In this document: piece after piece, positions 8,757 to 17,892 of the stretch
How the letters are laid out: each line of letters opens with the position of its first letter
Position numbering within the stretch: the stretch's first letter is position 1
DNA from: Ktedonobacter robiniae
GTDB taxonomy: Bacteria; Chloroflexota; Ktedonobacteria; Ktedonobacterales; Ktedonobacteraceae
Direction of reading: 5' to 3'
Length of the DNA stretch: 64,000 nucleotides
NCBI RefSeq assembly: GCF_016587375.1
Contig: NZ_BNJG01000003.1
Span: 496,001 to 560,000, forward strand
Made by a program: the position numbers and the translations under genes
Notes under the pieces: generated by a model
The model's database searches: none
Seen by the model: only the letters and a program-made list of their open reading frames with translations
Told to the model about the DNA's origin: nothing

Positions 8757-9255
8757 CGCCCTTCCTTCCACCTTCCTGCCATTGCTGAGCAGCAAGAAAC
8801 TCCTGCGAACGTTGAGTGGACCGTGTGAGAAAATCTGTAATAGTCGCGAGTTGGTCGTTGCTGTACCTTTCAAGAAAGTCTATAAAGTTCTCTTGTAAAG
8901 AGCTAAACACTCGATTCAATTCTGCAAGCCGTTCCTCGTTGCGCTCTATAATAACGCGGCGACGATCACGCGTATCTCGTATACGTTGCACAAAACCTTT
9001 GCGTTCAAGTCGATCTATAAGGCTGGTCACCGAAGGGGTTGTTAAACCAGTGTGGTGCGCAATTTCGCCCGCGGTGAGGGGGCCGAGCCGGCTTAGAAGA
9101 AAGAGTGTTTTCTCCTCGGTTGCTCCAAGATCCACCTGCTCAGCAATCATAGTATGAAAAAAGACCGCAGCCGTGCTACTCTCACGACTCGCGTTTATAA
9201 CAGCCTCGATAAGACGCTCTCGATTTGAATGAGATGAAAGATGCTGGCTTGACAA
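8728..9255 (-). CDS. MarR-family transcriptional regulator
   Basis: A 175-residue winged-helix protein: LFLLSRLGPLTAGEIAHHTG, then the recognition helix TTPSVTSLIDRLERKGFVQR, then the wing DTRDRRRVIIER. The TTG start has GGGAGAG upstream. MarR dimers bind palindromes, and a perfect 62-bp palindrome begins 15 bp before this start, between it and the divergent SnoaL-like gene. Autoregulation plus control of that neighbour is the natural inference. The C-terminal ~30 residues are unusually long and charged. Confidence 0.9.
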   Translation of the reverse strand: MSSQHLSSHSNRERLIEAVINASRESSTAAVFFHTMIAEQVDLGATEEKTLFLLSRLGPLTAGEIAHHTGLTTPSVTSLIDRLERKGFVQRIRDTRDRRRVIIERNEERLAELNRVFSSLQENFIDFLERYSNDQLATITDFLTRSTQRSQEFLAAQQWQEGGRKGVKADREDTQ

Positions 9256-9269
9256 ATTTACTCTCCCAT

Positions 9270-9331
9270 ATTATATTTAGACCATACTAATATCTAGATA
9301 TATCTAGATATTAGTATGGTCTAAATATAAT
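9270..9331. promoter_or_regulatory. perfect 62-bp palindrome, probable MarR operator with divergent promoters
   Basis: Positions 9270-9300 and 9301-9331 are exact reverse complements with no loop. Because of the symmetry, TATAAT -10-like boxes occur on both strands (9326-9331 for the plus gene; the mirror at 9270-9275 for marR). Shorter palindromes nested inside (TATCTAGATATATCTAGATA at the centre) suit a MarR dimer. Binding would block both promoters at once. Confidence 0.75.
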
Positions 9332-9365
9332 CTACCATAAAAAGACTTTTAGAAAGGATCAAAAA

Positions 9366-9857
9366 ATGGGTATCAATGAAAACAATGCCGCCACTCATCT
9401 GCTTGAAACTGCAAATACAGCCGACGAGGCCGCCATTCGCACCCTTCTACAGCATCTCAACGAGGCCTGGGGTAACGCAGATACTTACGCTACACTTTTC
9501 ACAGAGGACGCGGATTACGTTGCCTTCGATGGCTCACATGCACGTGGACGCATCGAAATTGCAGAAACACATCGCCCGCTCTTCAAGGGTATATTAAAAG
9601 GCTCTCGCCTGGTTGAGGTTGGTATTCCAACGGAAATACGCTTTCTGGCCCCCTCTGTGGCTCTTATCCATACAGGAGGAGCGGTGCTTAAGGGACGCGA
9701 GAAAAGGCCATCGCCCCGGGCGATTTCCGTTCAGACGCTTGTTGCTGTCAAGCACGAAGATGAATGGCTTTTTGCTGCATTCCAGAATACACGCTATCGC
9801 CCATTCGCACAAACATTCCTTGGGAAAATCCTCACCAACATGCAGCGAGGAAAGTAA
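9366..9857 (+). CDS. SnoaL-like / SgcJ-EcaC family protein
   Basis: A 163-residue cone-shaped alpha+beta fold protein. An N-terminal helix (ADEAAIRTLLQHLNEAWGNAD) precedes the family's YATLFTEDADYVAFDGSHARGR, and the protein ends SVQTLVAVKHEDEWLFAAFQNTR. The family includes small enzymes and isomerase-like proteins of secondary metabolism, many without known activity. AGAAAGGA precedes the ATG. It sits under the palindromic operator shared with the MarR gene and is its probable target. Confidence 0.8.
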   Translation: MGINENNAATHLLETANTADEAAIRTLLQHLNEAWGNADTYATLFTEDADYVAFDGSHARGRIEIAETHRPLFKGILKGSRLVEVGIPTEIRFLAPSVALIHTGGAVLKGREKRPSPRAISVQTLVAVKHEDEWLFAAFQNTRYRPFAQTFLGKILTNMQRGK

Positions 9858-9888
9858 TTGAGAGAAACATATGACTACAGGAAAATAT

Positions 9889-9914
9889 CTCAAGCATACC
9901 TAGATATGCTTGAG
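9889..9914. terminator. hairpin after the SnoaL-like gene
   Basis: CTCAAGCATA (9889-9898) pairs with TATGCTTGAG (9905-9914) over a 6-nt loop, between convergent genes. It lacks a strong T-tract. Confidence 0.5.
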
Positions 9915-9995
9915 GCCTTTCCCTGTCAAATACCTCAAACGACACAGCTTTTTATGATCATGCAGGTGCTCATACCAGCCATCTGTTCAAGTACC

Positions 9996-10466
9996 CTACA
10001 GTATCTTGCGCATGTTGATGTTGGTGGGGACATAACCAAGCTTCTCATACATCTGGATGGCTCCCTTGTTGTGGCCAAAGACGTGCAGGCCAATGGAGGA
10101 GAGGCCAAGTTCGCGCACCTTCTCTTCCATGAGCTGGAAGGCCTGTGTGCCATAACCGTGTCTGCGCTGCGCTTCATCGATTTTGACGTCATAGACGAAG
10201 GCCATTGGCTCGGCGCTCCATGTGACACGCGCGAACCAGAGGACACCAACGTGCACGTCGCGCTGCTCATCATAGATCGAGTACAGGTAGTTATCTGGTG
10301 ACTGCACACCCTCCGGCAATAGTTTTTGATATTCTTTGCGCGATTCCTCGTAGGCGCTCTCAGCCGTCCAGCGTCCTCCTTTGATATGCTCCTCTGCATA
10401 TTCTCGAATAGAATAGTTCAAATACTGCTCAAATTGTTCTTCAGTCATGGGTACTAATTGCGTCAT
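9996..10466 (-). CDS. GNAT-family N-acetyltransferase
   Basis: A 156-residue protein with the GNAT core. The acetyl-CoA loop is DEAQRRHGYGTQAFQLMEE (Q/RxxGxG/A type), preceded by the strand MAFVYDVKI and followed by GLHVFGHNKGAIQMYEKLGYV. AAAAGGAG precedes the ATG. The substrate is unknown: small molecule, peptide or protein N-terminus are all possible. Confidence 0.9.
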   Translation of the reverse strand: MTQLVPMTEEQFEQYLNYSIREYAEEHIKGGRWTAESAYEESRKEYQKLLPEGVQSPDNYLYSIYDEQRDVHVGVLWFARVTWSAEPMAFVYDVKIDEAQRRHGYGTQAFQLMEEKVRELGLSSIGLHVFGHNKGAIQMYEKLGYVPTNINMRKIL

Positions 10467-10672
10467 ACAGCCTCTCCTTTTTCTTTTACTTTATAGATAC
10501 GCCTCATTCTAACACAGGCAGATTATCCGCCGCACTTGTTGCATTCAGACGAGTTGGTATTCCTGTGTCGACCCGCAAAGCGGGCGCGTCGTGATATCTC
10601 CTGTGAGGAGAAAACAAAGCCTCATGGGTCAATAAGCCAGGAGATAAGTTTGCCGAAAGGAGGCACATTTCT

Positions 10673-11272
10673 ATGGGCATCTCACGTTATGATCCCTTCG
10701 GTGAGGGATTAAGCCTGCGCAACGCTATCAACCAGCTTTTTGAGCAGAGTTTTATACGACCACGCCTGTTTGGTGAAGGCGTTGAGACAAGCCTACCTGT
10801 CGATGTCTACGAGGAGAGCAATAACTATGTCGTACGTGCGGCACTGCCAGGGATGAAACCTGAAGACATCAGCCTGACCATTGATCAACATATGCTCACC
10901 ATCCATGGCCAGTATCGCCGTAGCTCTGATGTTCCACAAGGCAACTGGCTCGTACATGAGCTTCACTCGGGAACATTCACCCGAAGCATGAGTTTTGAAC
11001 GTCCTGTTGACATAGACCATGTACAGACCGAGTATGAAAATGGGATCCTGACCATTCGCCTACCTGTGAGTGAGGCGGCTCGTCCGCGCCATATCGCCAT
11101 TCAGGCAAGTCAGGAGCAACCACGAGGTTCTATTGAAGCCCCACAATCACGGGTGTCGGAGAGTGGTGCGTCCTCTGCGACAGCCAGCCAGCAGCAGCCA
11201 TCTCCAGCCCCTGAACAGCGGTCAGCATCTATGGATGAATCACAGCGTCCATCCACTGACCTTGGGCACTAG
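10673..11272 (+). CDS. small heat-shock protein, Hsp20 family
   Basis: A 199-residue ATP-independent chaperone. The alpha-crystallin domain spans about 38-140: LPVDVYEESNNYVVRAALPG at the start, GTFTRSMSFERPVDID in the middle, and YENGILTIRLPVSE carrying the conserved N-G-I-L motif. The C-terminal ~55 residues are a long disordered Ser/Gln/Pro tail, longer than usual for the family. AAAGGAGG lies nine bases before the ATG. No CIRCE element was seen upstream. Confidence 0.92.
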   Translation: MGISRYDPFGEGLSLRNAINQLFEQSFIRPRLFGEGVETSLPVDVYEESNNYVVRAALPGMKPEDISLTIDQHMLTIHGQYRRSSDVPQGNWLVHELHSGTFTRSMSFERPVDIDHVQTEYENGILTIRLPVSEAARPRHIAIQASQEQPRGSIEAPQSRVSESGASSATASQQQPSPAPEQRSASMDESQRPSTDLGH

Positions 11273-11374
11273 CTACAATAATACTGACAGCCTGTAATCA
11301 CTGAGAGGCAAAGTTGGCAACGCGACACATGCTTGCTTTGCCTCTCTCCACAAGCCACCAGGAAAGGATACATC

Positions 11375-12328
11375 ATGTTAGCCTTGCGTATCACTGAGTT
11401 TGGTCCACCCGAAACACTCCATATGAGCGAGATTGAGCGACCTCGTCCAGGAGCGGACGAGGTCCTGGTAGAAATACGTGCTGCCGGACTTAATCCCAGC
11501 GACATCGGCAATATTTTGGGTCGCTTCATCCAAACCCAGTTACCGCGCATTCCAGGACGTGATTTCGCGGGCATCGTGGTCGAAGGGTCGGAGGAGCTGC
11601 GCGGGCAGGAGGTCTGGGCCAGTGGGGCCGAGTTTGGCTTTACCCGCGATGGCTCGCATGCCCAGTATATTGTCGCACCACGCGATACGCTCAGTCTGAA
11701 ACCACACAACCTCTCGATGGAACAGGCGGGCGCGATTGGCGTACCTTTCCTGACAGCTTGGCTTACTCTTCAAGCAAGCGGCGCAAGCAAAGGTGATTCT
11801 GTACTGGTACTGGGCGCGCGGGGCGCGGTCGGAAACGCCGCCATCGAGCTGGGCAAGATGCGCGGCCTGCGCATGTTTGGCGCCCAGCGCGGTGAACCAC
11901 GGGGCAATGAGCCATACGAAGTGATCAACACCGAGCGGCCCGATGCCCAGACCGACCTTATGAAGCTTACACACGGCGAAGGAGTCAGCGCCTGCATCGA
12001 TACAGTAGGGGGACCACTCTTTGACCTGGGACTGGCCTGCCTTGCCCATGGGGGACGACTCATCGCCATTACCGCGCGTGGCGATGGACAGGTACAATTC
12101 AATATGCGTGACTTCTACCACCGAGAGCTACACCTGGTGGGAGTCGACTCGCTTCAGCTTGGCGCCTGCCAGACAGCTCATATCCTCTCCGAGATCAAAC
12201 AGGGCTTTGAAGCAGGCACCTTGCGCGCCCCCCAGGAGATACGCACCTTCCCGCTACAAGAGGCCCCCAGGGCTTACCAGCTCCTGGCCCAGGGTTCCGC
12301 GGGAGGCAAAATAGTCTTTATACCTTAA
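11375..12328 (+). CDS. quinone-oxidoreductase-like medium-chain dehydrogenase
   Basis: A 317-residue MDR-family oxidoreductase. Residues 1-~110 form the GroES-like catalytic domain (VEIRAAGLNPSDIGN, PGRDFAGIVVEG). The Rossmann half carries VLGARGAVGNAAIELGK for NAD(P)H and CIDTVGGPLF. It lacks the structural-zinc cysteines of true alcohol dehydrogenases, as quinone reductases do. The start at 11375 follows GGAAAGGA; an upstream in-frame codon at 11333 has no such site. Substrates are probably quinones or enones. Confidence 0.85.
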   Translation: MLALRITEFGPPETLHMSEIERPRPGADEVLVEIRAAGLNPSDIGNILGRFIQTQLPRIPGRDFAGIVVEGSEELRGQEVWASGAEFGFTRDGSHAQYIVAPRDTLSLKPHNLSMEQAGAIGVPFLTAWLTLQASGASKGDSVLVLGARGAVGNAAIELGKMRGLRMFGAQRGEPRGNEPYEVINTERPDAQTDLMKLTHGEGVSACIDTVGGPLFDLGLACLAHGGRLIAITARGDGQVQFNMRDFYHRELHLVGVDSLQLGACQTAHILSEIKQGFEAGTLRAPQEIRTFPLQEAPRAYQLLAQGSAGGKIVFIP

Positions 12329-12351
12329 GCGGTACATCCTGCATGGGCAGA

Positions 12352-12413
12352 CCCGCTCCTGGCGTACGCGGCTACTCCTCAGACCAGAAGTAGCCGCGTA
12401 CGCCAGGAGCGGG
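12352..12413. repeat. long hairpin, palindromic repeat family D (copy 1)
   Basis: Perfect 25-bp arms (12352-12376 and 12389-12413) have a 12-nt loop. One arm, AGTAGCCGCGTACGCCAGG..., is 23/25 identical to 36791-36815, so this is a dispersed repeat as well as a terminator between convergent genes. Confidence 0.75.
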
Positions 12414-12429
12414 CAACAGCACCGTCTCA

Positions 12430-12948
12430 CTAGAAAACCCTGCCCTCATGCGCCTGCTCCGCCTGGGGTAACACCAGGCGTGAACGCAACTGTATAGCCG
12501 CTTTGTCTGGGTCAAGAGGATCAGTGATCTCTAGCTCTTTTAGCTCGACGCGAAAGCTCTTCAGAAAATCGGTGATCTGGCTACCAAAATCGATGCGCTT
12601 ATCCTCCACCCACCAGCGAAAGATCGCCTGGTCTTCCTTACTCATCTGCCGAATGGTCGCCCAGAGCTGCTTGGGCAGAGAGACTTCTTCCTTTTCTAAC
12701 AGAAGCGCTTCCCACGAAGAGACACCCTCTTGCATGGGAAGCGCTTCAATATGCGCCGCGACCCAACCAATCAAAAAGCGGCGCAAGTTCTCAGGTTGGC
12801 GCAGAATCGCCAGGAGCAACCGGCGATTATACTCCTTAAAATAAACCGCCAGTTGCTCCGTCTCATCCGAGATCTCTGTCTCCTCATCGGTCACCTCGAT
12901 ATCAAATGACAACACCACCTGCATACGTGAACGCAGTAGCTCGCCCAT
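12430..12948 (-). CDS. conserved-looking protein of unknown function
   Basis: A 172-residue soluble protein not recognised. It is rich in Glu, Leu and Arg and mostly helical (EQLAVYFKEYNRRLLLAILR, EDQAIFRWWVEDKRIDFG), with no signal peptide, membrane helix or obvious catalytic motif. GGAAGGAG precedes the ATG, supporting translation. It converges on the oxidoreductase gene across the family D hairpin and diverges from the sugar ABC operon. Confidence 0.7.
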   Translation of the reverse strand: MGELLRSRMQVVLSFDIEVTDEETEISDETEQLAVYFKEYNRRLLLAILRQPENLRRFLIGWVAAHIEALPMQEGVSSWEALLLEKEEVSLPKQLWATIRQMSKEDQAIFRWWVEDKRIDFGSQITDFLKSFRVELKELEITDPLDPDKAAIQLRSRLVLPQAEQAHEGRVF

Positions 12949-13131
12949 CCTACACTCCTTCCAACATCAACACATCGCTCAAGGTATGCCTAACCTACAG
13001 ATGTGTACACCTATAGTATAAAAAATTCCCTTCTTTTTGCGAAACCCTGCCTTACTATTGGCTTTTGACCCTCAGGGGAACTACTCGTGAAGTTGCACAC
13101 CCTCCATACGCTCTCCATCCTTTTTAGCATA

Positions 13132-13159
13132 TTGCGGATACACAAAAAAGCGATATAAT
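13132..13159 (+). promoter_or_regulatory. sigma-70-type promoter of the sugar ABC operon
   Basis: TTGCGG (13132-13137) and TATAAT (13154-13159) are separated by 16 bp, about 100 bp before the first permease start. No riboswitch or clear operator was seen in 12949-13255. Confidence 0.5.
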
Positions 13160-13255
13160 AGAGTGTTAAACTACTTTTTACGATTTGATTACTTATGGTT
13201 AATATGCTATAAGTATCATGTTTATGTGATACGTTATCTTTGTCTGGAGAGTCGT

Positions 13256-14212
13256 ATGGAAAGCGATATTTTGTTGTCGATAGTGCGTGAGGAGAAACAA
13301 GCCCAGATACCTAAGCAGAGGTGGAGGCGCTGGTTGACGACGGGACAGGCCTATCTTTACCTGTTACCAGCCTTCATTATTCTGGGCATCTTCTCATATT
13401 TCCCCTCCGTGTTTGTCTTTGTGATCAGCCTCTTCAAATGGAACTTCCTCAATCACGGTACACAGCCATTTGTGGGCCTGGCAAACTATCGTTTCTTATT
13501 TAGCGATCCGAACTTCTGGCAGGCACTTCAGACAACGATACTCTATGTTGTCATTTCGGTTCCGCTGCAACTAGTGCTCTCGCTCTTGCTGGCAATTCTA
13601 TTGATGTCGAGTATTCGCGGGCGGGCGTTCTGGCGCCTGGCCATCTTCTCACCATTCATTACGCCCATCGTGGCTACGACATCTATCTGGGTATGGATGT
13701 TTGATAATTACCACGGCTTATTTAATGGCATCCTGCACCTGTTACACCTTAAACCAATCGACTGGCTGGGGGATCCACATTGGATCTTACCCAGCATCAT
13801 TGTCTATACCACCTGGAAGTCCCTGGGCTTTAGCGTTGTACTCTTTATGTCAGGCCTGACAAATATCTCGCCCATGTTGGCCGAGGCAGCGCAGGTGGAT
13901 GGCGCGAATTCCTGGCAGACCTTCCGTTATATTACCTGGCCTCTGTTGGCACCTGTGACGGTTGTGGTACTGCTACTGAGCACCATTGAGGCCTTTAAGA
14001 TGTTTCAGCCAGCCTTCCTGTTTTTGGGACCGGATGGAGGCGCGCAGAATGCGGGCCAAACGCTGGGACTCTACCTCTTTTCCCAGGCCTTTGGCACTTC
14101 GGCCCATACGGGAATCGGGTCAGCCATCTCGGTGATTATCTTTCTGCTCGTCTTTACCGTTTCAGTGGCGCAGTTTGGCTTATCGCGCCGTTATACTCCC
14201 TCTGTAGATTAG
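13256..14212 (+). CDS. carbohydrate ABC transporter permease, UgpA/MalF type
   Basis: A 318-residue inner-membrane protein with six predicted helices, starting at AYLYLLPAFIILGIFSYFPSV. The EAA loop that docks the ATPase is EAAQVDGANSWQTFRYITWP. The ATG at 13256 has GGAG upstream; an ATG-less extension from 13163 is open but unlikely. It is followed 13 bp later by the second permease and then the binding protein. Together these import a sugar or glycerol-phosphate-like solute. No ATPase is in the operon, so a shared MsmX-like ATPase elsewhere probably powers it. Confidence 0.9.
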   Translation: MESDILLSIVREEKQAQIPKQRWRRWLTTGQAYLYLLPAFIILGIFSYFPSVFVFVISLFKWNFLNHGTQPFVGLANYRFLFSDPNFWQALQTTILYVVISVPLQLVLSLLLAILLMSSIRGRAFWRLAIFSPFITPIVATTSIWVWMFDNYHGLFNGILHLLHLKPIDWLGDPHWILPSIIVYTTWKSLGFSVVLFMSGLTNISPMLAEAAQVDGANSWQTFRYITWPLLAPVTVVVLLLSTIEAFKMFQPAFLFLGPDGGAQNAGQTLGLYLFSQAFGTSAHTGIGSAISVIIFLLVFTVSVAQFGLSRRYTPSVD

Positions 14213-14225
14213 AAGGTTCGATGCT

Positions 14226-15095
14226 ATGTCCGCCACACGTTTATCAGGATCTCATCAGAAGCACGCGTCCGGCTGGTGGGGCGCTCAATTACGACGCGGC
14301 GCACGCTACCTGGTGATTATCATCGCCACACTCATCGCGGTATTTCCCATTTACTATATGCTGGTCACCTCGCTGTTGACCACGCATAATGCCTATGACG
14401 TGGTGCCACATATCCTGCCTGATTGGGAGTGGTCAAACTATGTACGCGCCTGGAATATGGCTCCCTGGTTGCAGTATTTTGGCAATAGCCTGTTCGTCGC
14501 GCTCTGCACGATTGTCCTGGCGACATTGACGTCGCTCCTGGCTGCCTATGCCTTTGGGACGATGAAGTTTCCCGGTCGTCATGTGCTCTTTATGCTGCTT
14601 CTAGGGATCATTATGGTTCCCTCAGAGGCCACGCTGATCCCCAGTTACCTGCTCGTCTCAACCTTCCACTGGATCAATAGCTACCAGGCGCAGATTATTC
14701 CCTTTGGGGTCAGCATCTCTGGCATCTTCTTGTTACGCCAATTCTTCCTTGCGCTTCCCCCCTCGTTGTGGGAGGCGGCCCAACTTGATGGCTGTTCGCG
14801 CTTCGGTTATCTCTGGCGGGTGGCGGCGCCCCTGGCTCGCCCGGCCCTGGCGGTAATCGCGCTACAGATATTTATCGGTAGTTGGAACGCGTTTCTCTGG
14901 CCCTACCTGGTAACCAGCACCGACGCGTTTCGCCCGGTTGAGGTTGGCTTGCGCGCCTTTGTCGCCGACGAAGGCAACGATCCAACCGGCCTGGCCGCTG
15001 CCGTTGCCTTTACCACGCTACCAGTGCTAGTCGTCTTCTTGATCGCGCAAAAGCAGTTCATAGAGGGCATCTCCGCTGGCAGCACAAAAGGATAA
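14226..15095 (+). CDS. carbohydrate ABC transporter permease, UgpE/MalG type
   Basis: A 289-residue second permease with six predicted helices. The N-terminal pattern YLVIIIATLIAVFPIYYMLVTSL is typical of MalG-like subunits. The EAA loop is WEAAQLDGCSRFGYLWRVAAP, and the C-terminus is QKQFIEGISAGSTKG, the usual ending QKYFVxGLTxGAVKG of this subfamily. It pairs with the permease just upstream. Confidence 0.92.
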   Translation: MSATRLSGSHQKHASGWWGAQLRRGARYLVIIIATLIAVFPIYYMLVTSLLTTHNAYDVVPHILPDWEWSNYVRAWNMAPWLQYFGNSLFVALCTIVLATLTSLLAAYAFGTMKFPGRHVLFMLLLGIIMVPSEATLIPSYLLVSTFHWINSYQAQIIPFGVSISGIFLLRQFFLALPPSLWEAAQLDGCSRFGYLWRVAAPLARPALAVIALQIFIGSWNAFLWPYLVTSTDAFRPVEVGLRAFVADEGNDPTGLAAAVAFTTLPVLVVFLIAQKQFIEGISAGSTKG

Positions 15096-15162
15096 GTTTC
15101 ACATCGATAGACCATTGTTTCGCTTTTTTATTGATTGAAGTATTGAAAGGACTGATATTTCC

Positions 15163-16494
15163 ATGCGTCGTACCTGGTTTAGTATGACCCTGGTGCTCCT
15201 TGTTATAGTGCTCCTATTGAGCGCGTGTGGAGGCGACTCCTCAAGCGGCAATAGCAGCAACAACAGCGGCAGCACCGGTGTTCTGGATGCTAACAAGAAA
15301 TATACCGTAGACTTCTGGGAGGCCTTCTCGACTGGCGCAAATAAGACCGCCATCGAGAATCTCGCCAAGCAGTATATGAGCCAGCATAAGAATGTTACCA
15401 TTAAATTGCAGGCCTATGACTCCTACGATACTTTGAAGACAAAGCTGACCGCCGCCATCGCCGCCAATAACGCGCCCACGATGGCACAGGTCTATGAGAG
15501 CTGGGCTTCGAAGTATCAGCAATCGAACGCGCTTGAGTCCTTGCAGCCCTACATCTCAGGGCAGAACGGCCTGAGCCAGAGCGATATCAGCGACTTCTAT
15601 CCCACCATCTGGAAGGATGGACAGATCGACGGTACGCAATATATGCTACCCTTCAACAAAAGTGTTGAGGTACTCTACTACAACGAGGATGTGTTGAAGC
15701 AGGAGGGGATCGCGGTCCCCACGACGACCGACGAGCTGAAGGCTGCCATCACGAAGGTTACCAAGACCGATGGCTCACGCTGGGGCCTCTCCTTCACGCC
15801 CTCAGTTGACGAGTGGGCGACACTCTATAAAGCTTTTGGTGGTGCCGACTTTGTTTCTAGCGATGGCACCAAGGCCGCCTTTGGCGATGGAGCTAATACT
15901 CAGCCCGCTCTAAAGGCCTTGAGCGACCTCACGCCCCTGGTCAAAGCAGGCAATATCCATGTGACCAAGCTCTATAGCTGGCAGAACGACTTTGCCGCTG
16001 GCAAATCTGCCTTCTCTATCAGCACTGTCGCCAGCTATCCCTTCATCAAGAGTTCCATTGGTGGGAAATTCAACTTCTCAGAGGCCGTTCTGCCCGGTGG
16101 CTCCGCGGGCAAGTTTACCTCGCTCTATGGCACCAATATGGCGATGTTCTCCAGCGCCAGCACGGATGCCAAGACCGCCGCGTGGGACTTTATGAAGTAC
16201 TTGACCAGCGCCGATGCGAATGCTCAGTTCGTCAAGGCAACCGGGTATATGCCTATCCGCAAATCCGCCTATGAGGGCTCGACGTTGAAGAGCTACTTCG
16301 AGCAGAATCCCGCGCGCCAGGCTGGCCCCGAGTCACTTCAGTATGGCTTTGTGCCCAGCATTCTGCCCGCCTGGGACGACTGCCGCACGGTCATCACCAG
16401 CAATTTTACCAGCGCGCTTACCAGCCAGCTTTCCGAGAACGCCGCCTTGCAGAAGATGACGCAGGGCTGTAGTACAAAGCTAGCTGAAGGCTAA
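15163..16494 (+). CDS. extracellular sugar-binding lipoprotein of the ABC importer
   Basis: A 443-residue solute-binding protein of the UgpB/MalE type. The lipobox is LLLSACGG (lipidated Cys-21 or close), then a Ser/Asn/Gly linker. The binding fold starts at YTVDFWEAFSTGANKTAIEN and contains LPFNKSVEVLYYNEDVLKQEG, a strong family signature. AAAGGA precedes the ATG. The substrate cannot be told from sequence. The gene ends the operon before a strong terminator. Confidence 0.9.
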   Translation: MRRTWFSMTLVLLVIVLLLSACGGDSSSGNSSNNSGSTGVLDANKKYTVDFWEAFSTGANKTAIENLAKQYMSQHKNVTIKLQAYDSYDTLKTKLTAAIAANNAPTMAQVYESWASKYQQSNALESLQPYISGQNGLSQSDISDFYPTIWKDGQIDGTQYMLPFNKSVEVLYYNEDVLKQEGIAVPTTTDELKAAITKVTKTDGSRWGLSFTPSVDEWATLYKAFGGADFVSSDGTKAAFGDGANTQPALKALSDLTPLVKAGNIHVTKLYSWQNDFAAGKSAFSISTVASYPFIKSSIGGKFNFSEAVLPGGSAGKFTSLYGTNMAMFSSASTDAKTAAWDFMKYLTSADANAQFVKATGYMPIRKSAYEGSTLKSYFEQNPARQAGPESLQYGFVPSILPAWDDCRTVITSNFTSALTSQLSENAALQKMTQGCSTKLAEG

Positions 16495-16499
16495 GATAT

Positions 16500-16572
16500 C
16501 GTATGTAGGAAATGATGTGATGCCCCGTGTAGCCTCAGGCTACACGGGGCATCACATCATTTCCTACATACG
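16500..16572. terminator. 73-bp perfect hairpin between convergent operons
   Basis: The 36-bp arms (16500-16535 and 16537-16572) are exact complements around a single base. It separates the sugar ABC operon (plus) from the nitrate operon (minus) and lies six bases from each stop codon region. Confidence 0.85.
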
Positions 16573-16578
16573 TCCCAT

Positions 16579-17823
16579 TTACGCTCTAGAGGCTTGAGAA
16601 TAGATCTCTGTACCCTCCGCCTCAGCCGCCCAGGATGAGCGCCAGCTTGCCCGTAAGGCGGCTAGCAGGCGTAGGACGGCCAGGACCACAAACGCGAAGA
16701 GCGCCAGGATGATCCAGCCCGCAGCATATGAACCACTTGCCTGTTTGATTGACCCCAGCAGGAAGGGGAGAACAAAGCCGCCGATACCACCCAGGGCACC
16801 TACCAGACCGGTCGCGACGCCAATTGTGCTCTGAAAACGCTGCGGCACAAGCTGAAAGACCGCGCCATTGCCCATGCCCATGAAGGCGATGCCAACGATG
16901 AAAAGGGCGCCGGTAAAACCAATCGGCAGAAGCAGAGAGGCCAGCGCGTACGTGCCAGCAATCAAGAGCAGCAGGATGGAGAGCACACGCACACCTCCCA
17001 GCCTATCCGCGATGTATCCCCCCAGCGGACGCAGCGTACTTCCGGTAAAAGCAGCGCCCGCAGCCCAGTAGCCCGCCTCCACTCCTGGCAACCCAAACTG
17101 GTTATGATAGAACTGGGGCAGGAAGGTTCCCAGGCCAACAAATCCACCAAAGGTGACGCTATAGAGCAGGCAAAACCACCACATATCCGCTATACCCAGG
17201 GCACGCACATAGCTAGCGAGGGGCGCCGCTTCAGGGCGCGTCGGACTCTCCTTCGCCAGCAATACAAATGCCAGCAACACCAGCGTCAGGGGGATCATCG
17301 CCAGGCCCAGGACGGCATGCCACCCATAGGCTCTCGCCAGGCTGGGGGCCGTGGCGTTGGCTATGACGGTACCGATATTGCCCGCCGCCGCAATTCCCAT
17401 CACGAGGCCCTGCTGCGTGGGAGGATACCAGCGACTGGCCAGCGGCAGCGCCACTGCGAACGAGGAGCCCGCGACCCCAAGCATCAGACCAATGCAGAGC
17501 ACCTCCGGAAAGCTTACCGGCAGCAACCAGCCCAGGAGCAGGGGCAGAAAGAGAAACGTCAGCAAACCTATGCCAATCAACTTCCCGCTATAGCGGTCAC
17601 TGAGCAGTCCCACAGGCAGACGGATCAGCGAACCGCTGAGCGTAGGTAAGGCGACCATGAGTCCCTGCTGCGCAGCGTTGAGCTTGAGTTCGGGCGCGAT
17701 AAAGACACTGAGAGAACCCAGAAGCACCCAGATGGTAAAACAGGTATCAAAGTGGAGAAAAGAGGCGATGACAGTCGAGATAGAGCCAGGACGCGCACTT
17801 CCCTTCGTAGGTAAAAAAGGCAT
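16579..17823 (-). CDS. narK: nitrate/nitrite transporter, NarK-type MFS
   Basis: A 414-residue MFS protein with 12 predicted helices. Family signs include FHFDTCFTIWVLLGSLSVFIA at helix 1, RLPVGLLSDRYSG in loop 2-3, the nitrate-porter glycine signature GVAGSSFAVALPLASRWYPP, and GIAAAGNIGTVIANATAPSLA. AAGGGAG precedes the ATG. It is the last gene of the nas operon, 69 bp after hemD, so it is likely the nitrate uptake system for the cytoplasmic reductase encoded upstream. Confidence 0.9.
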   Translation of the reverse strand: MPFLPTKGSARPGSISTVIASFLHFDTCFTIWVLLGSLSVFIAPELKLNAAQQGLMVALPTLSGSLIRLPVGLLSDRYSGKLIGIGLLTFLFLPLLLGWLLPVSFPEVLCIGLMLGVAGSSFAVALPLASRWYPPTQQGLVMGIAAAGNIGTVIANATAPSLARAYGWHAVLGLAMIPLTLVLLAFVLLAKESPTRPEAAPLASYVRALGIADMWWFCLLYSVTFGGFVGLGTFLPQFYHNQFGLPGVEAGYWAAGAAFTGSTLRPLGGYIADRLGGVRVLSILLLLIAGTYALASLLLPIGFTGALFIVGIAFMGMGNGAVFQLVPQRFQSTIGVATGLVGALGGIGGFVLPFLLGSIKQASGSYAAGWIILALFAFVVLAVLRLLAALRASWRSSWAAEAEGTEIYSQASRA

Positions 17824-17892
17824 AAAGAACTCCCTTTCTTCGCTTGCTAAATACGGAGAAATAGTATCGAGGAGTGCAGCCCTTAACAGCAG

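Noticed and set aside
10560..10672. A CIRCE element ahead of the Hsp20 gene
   Set aside because: The TTAGCACTC-N9-GAGTGCTAA pattern is not present.
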